Shown here piece after piece: positions 17,846-21,389 of a DNA stretch of 21,389 nucleotides (the stretch's first letter is position 1; each line of letters opens with the position of its first letter). The position numbers and the translations under genes are program-made. This DNA is from Saccoglossus kowalevskii (Eukaryota; Hemichordata; Enteropneusta; Harrimaniidae). The stretch lies in NCBI RefSeq assembly GCF_000003605.2, contig NW_003130360.1, positions 13,136-34,524 of the forward strand, in the 5' to 3' direction. Under the pieces are notes generated by a model. It made no database searches, was not told the DNA's origin, and saw only the letters and a program-made list of their open reading frames with translations.

Positions 17846-18780
17846 CATAATCTAAAAGTGGTGTCACCTATGTCACTGTTGAATCGTGATGGAATTCCAC
17901 TTGTATATGACACACTTAGCTAAATAATTCTCAAACTCAAGGCGCAAGATCATCCCATAATATAAAGGCATCATTGATTTTGAATTCCTACCTTTTTCTA
18001 ATTCAACCCTCATGCATATGTCTTTAAACTATGCAATAACGTTGTTCAAAGAAAGTGATAGCTTCACTCAATTGCATTTCCAAGGGTTAAATTTCCATGA
18101 GGTTAATTATCTGCTTATCTAACATATTCTCTATCGAGTGATTGCGCTTATTTCGTTTAAGACAGGTAGAAATGATAGTTAGTAAGCTTAAGACGTACTG
18201 GTTTCAGTTAGTTTGCCAGTGCAAGTGGAATATCTCAGTCTAACTCGATATTATTCTTGGTTGATGAAAGCTGCCAGTAACAAATATTAAAATTATGTTG
18301 TTTGGTAAAAAAAAATTAAAAAGGCCTGCAATTATAAATGAATATTCGTGCTTCAATCCAATATACAAAGCACATTATAAGATGAACATGTGCATGCGTT
18401 AAGAATTCAGTAGATAAACTGTTCCTTAAAGATTTAATATATGAAGAAGAAAGGTAGCATGGACCTAACACTTTAAATTCAACAGTCGTATAGAGATTTC
18501 AAGGAATTGCAATGAACACACAACAATAACAATTAACATATGACAAAGTATATTTACACACATTAATATTGATAATGTGTAAAGTAGTACAGAAATTAAT
18601 GTGCTTCACGAGAAGAAATAGATAATTCACACACTTAATGTACGGAAGAATGATTACTCGGACCTCAAGGTTAGCCTCCAAGAAGTGATATCAAGTGTTA
18701 AGTAAGCATATCCTGCCCTACCGGAAGCACCCGCCATATATCAATATAAGTAGCCAATTTATAAAGTGACCTTCTACTTC
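17846..18780. other. Intergenic DNA, nothing firm recognised
   Basis: A minus-strand 60-codon frame at 18499-18681 lies downstream of the reverse transcriptase remnant (in that element's sense) and could be part of it, but no motif supports this. No other structure is seen. Confidence 0.4.
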
Positions 18781-18884
18781 TACTACTACTTCTAATGATG
18801 TTAAAACAATCAGAGATCATCCGCCCAGATGATGTGTCGTATTTTGGCACCAATTCATAATCAGGCAAAGAAATGCTCTAATGT
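18781..18884. repeat. 104-bp direct repeat, copy A
   Basis: It begins TACTACTACTTCTAATGATG and ends GCTCTAATGT. It differs from copy B (18949-19052) by three substitutions and no gaps that I can see. The 64 bp between copies is unrelated. No open frame covers either copy. Confidence 0.93.
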
Positions 18885-18948
18885 TGAGATAAACCTTGAC
18901 TTACCAGCCTGGAGTCTGTAACATTTAACAAAATCACTATAACCAGTG

Positions 18949-19052
18949 TACTACTACTTCTAATGATGTTAAAACAATCAGAGATCATCCGCCTAGATGA
19001 TGTGTCGTATTTTGGCACTAATTCATAATCAGGCAAAGAAATGCTTTAATGT
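18949..19052. repeat. 104-bp direct repeat, copy B
   Basis: The partner of 18781-18884 at an offset of 168 bp. It abuts the minus-strand 3' end of the readable reverse transcriptase remnant, so the duplicated unit may derive from that element's downstream part. Confidence 0.93.
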
Positions 19053-19061
19053 GTAATCTGT

Positions 19062-19380
19062 AGCATATCAAACAAGCTGGGAAATGTATACGCAATATGC
19101 AGAAGGAAGAGGGATATAACTACAAAGATAAAATAAAAAGTTTTGCTTGTCATACACTTTAGTAGAAAGAATGCCCTAAAAGTCAAGCATGATAACAATA
19201 TATTAAGAATAAGAAGTAGGTGTCTTTGATTTCATGTTCAGGTAGATATAGAGTAGAAAGGTAATTATTGATGGTAGGATTGTTGATGAAAAGTACATCA
19301 TCGATATACCTGAAGATGGAAGAAGAGGATGATCAACATTTCTGACAGTAAATGTGTGTAAGGTGCTTTAGACTTCTAAA
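19062..19380 (-). pseudogene. Decayed reverse transcriptase (YIDD motif) of a retroelement
   Basis: On the minus strand one frame reads FRSLKHLT, a stop, then FRYIDDVLFINNPTINNYLS and LYLPEHEIKDT. After a frame change it reads GILSTKVYDKQNF and IPLPSAYCVYISQLV, a stop, YA. YIDD (19308-19297) is the reverse-transcriptase catalytic motif, its two aspartates binding metal. RYIDD-NNP, LSTK(V/L)YDK and (G/C)VYISQL(V/I)RYA in this order are hallmarks of a retroelement RT family common in aquatic invertebrate genomes. Whether it is Penelope-like or LINE-like needs a tree. At least two stops and a frameshift make it inactive. The fingers domain upstream (positions above 19380) is not recognisable. 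Confidence 0.78.
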
Positions 19381-21389
19381 AAATGTCCGTGCATAATTAT
19401 TGAAAAAACACAACAGTTGTACAACATGTATATTTTAATTTAAAATCAATGCTGATTCTCTTCAATGAGATATTGATTAAATGATTACTGTAACCATTGA
19501 CTGTATATGTGCGAATGTCAAGGACATGACAAGGATGGAGAGATGTCATCCCGTGATTTGTAAGCAAATATTAAGAAAGCTCACTTTTAGAATACAAGCT
19601 GCGAATAACATCAAGAAAATGCCTTTACCTTCCAGATCAGACATAACACATAACAAGCAACTATCCTAAATGCATTTCCACTGTGAAGATGGCATTATCT
19701 GTATGCTAAAATTATTTAATAATAAATTATTTGTCGAGTTTGAATACTATTTTTCAACAAACTATTAGAATTACAGTGGGAACAAATTGTGCTCCCTTGC
19801 TGTCCCTTTTTGTTCTTATGATAGAATAAATCATGTAGCAGTCAAATCTATTAATATCATACTCAAATATATAATACATAGTGGGTGCAACGTGTAGAGC
19901 ATGTTCTTCCGGAACTATTTTACAACACCTACTGGTTGTATACCTTGAGTAAGTGTATCATTTTAAAACTGATTTGACCGAATTTGCCAATGTTGTAGTT
20001 ACTTTATGTTCAAAAATGTATCTATGGCCAAATATGATATTTCCACTATACAGAGCAACAAAAAAGTAAAGGTAAAAGTAAGCAGAATCGGTCATCAAAG
20101 GGACACAAACCCAAATATTCTTGTGGAAGCTGGTAGTAATCAGTGCTGAACTCATCGAGTTGATACTGAGAGTTTTAATTGCGTGGAAACAGTTTCATCC
20201 CAAACACATTGTAATGTGTATCATCCTTGTTTATTTTTGTTGTTTTTCATTATTCAATCGCACTTCTAATACTCAACGCGTACAATTTTGAAAGCAAACT
20301 GTGAAATATATGCACGGAAATAATACCATTTAAGGAATGTTGTTTTTCAAGTATTATTTAAATTTTGTACGTGTAGTTTAGAGTAGAGCGAGGCTAGGAG
20401 TGTCTGAATGATATGAAATCTGGTCTGATTACTCATTTATCATTTACATCATGACAGCAAAATCTGACTAAACTGGCATTATTATAACACAAGGAACTAT
20501 TTACCACGGATCTACTTTCATTTTAATCCGTCAATGGCGCACATTTTCGAAATTCACTATGCGTGTTCAGCCTTATTCAAAATCATAACCGGGAATAAGT
20601 TTAACTAAACATTTAGAATGATTGTCAAGTTTTTGTTCTCTTGAGGACACTCTATTGATACCTAGTTAGTATAAACTTTACTTTTTTAAATTGTACGATG
20701 GTTATTTAACGTTTAACGAGTTCACAACATCAAACAACAAAGAAATGATGTCCCATCTATAAACACAATGTTAGGCCGCTCGTGTATATTAGCTTACATG
20801 ACGGGATGACGTAAACAATACATTACAACCTTATTTTGGATTAGGAACTGCTGTTGAATAATTTTAATTAAAGCCCTGTGGACGTGGTCTCAGGATCAAA
20901 TATTGGAACATTATGCACAGTGAATTATACGAAATACTCACGGAATATGTATCGTTAAACAGTTCTTCAATCCAAAGACAATTATGGAAATATGATCTCT
21001 CATATGATTGTGTTGAATTTGGCCAATGAACACTCTAGATTCCTGTGGTTATACGCCATATATGGAGTTATGGCAAGATTCAGATGCATATGTCATAGTA
21101 AGTTAGAAACCTTTTTAATGTTGTCTGTGTAATTTATTCTGAAAAAGATATTGATTGGTCAATCAATAGACAATATCCATGTTACACATTAGATGAATAA
21201 TGTTCACGTCATGTTAGTGTTTATGCTCACCAATCGTTTGTTTAATAGGATAAGTTTTGCAAACAATTTTAAAACTATTAGATTTACCTCGGTACTAGTT
21301 CTCAATTTAAGTGATTACCATTAGAATGTTCTATTAGTCCGAATTAGTCCGAATCGGATTAAATATTAATCACATGCATATCGTAGATG
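19381..21389. other. Right flank, nothing firm recognised
   Basis: Short frames at 19481-19669 (+) and 19958-20155 (-) lack recognisable motifs. The region is AT-rich, with no clear repeat. At the far end ATTAGTCCGA is tandemly doubled near 21334-21353, followed by TCGGATTAA, forming a small palindromic cluster. Confidence 0.4.

Overview
This window looks like nuclear DNA from an animal, most likely a marine invertebrate and plausibly a spiralian such as a mollusc, annelid or brachiopod. The sequence is AT-rich and has very low coding density. The only intact host gene is split by long GT-AG introns, and everything else recognisable is transposon-derived or simple-sequence DNA. The phylum call is inference from the kinds of repeats present. 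No bacterial gene, operon, CRISPR array or phage-like block is seen.

The left 13 kb is one gene on the minus strand: the 5' part of a CYP4-family cytochrome P450. Five exons were joined by hand (12987-12772, 9677-9533, 8038-7866, 3066-2933, 2551-2290). Every junction has GT/AG ends and compatible phases, giving an uninterrupted 310-residue N-terminal part: membrane anchor, C-helix WxxxR, and the core up to just before the I-helix. The I-helix, ExxR and haem-cysteine exons are not found and should lie beyond the left edge. Just upstream of the start codon are four AGGTCA-like hexamers at exact 7-bp spacing, a candidate nuclear-receptor element.

Intron 3 (4.8 kb) is a nest of repeats. It holds the 3' end of a decayed non-LTR retrotransposon split by a complete tRNA-derived SINE with a 15-bp target duplication. 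It also holds an array of about nine diverged units that ends in a strong hairpin, and a separate 112/120-bp tandem duplication.

The right 8.4 kb has no intact gene. At about 14.1-16.0 kb is a broken copy, on the plus strand, of a large uncharacterised protein family that I recall as multi-copy in marine invertebrate genomes. It has an SGCDT-like motif (here SGCGT) followed by a GIG motif, and a cysteine-rich C-terminus. It lies between inverted repeats that run into G14/C14 tracts. Next come a long (AATAG)n microsatellite, a possible tRNA-like SINE head, a hairpin resembling a MITE end, and a decayed YIDD reverse transcriptase on the minus strand beside a 104-bp, nearly identical direct repeat.

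The least understood items are the uncharacterised family with its possible element ends, the hairpin-terminated tandem array, and the four-hexamer promoter array.
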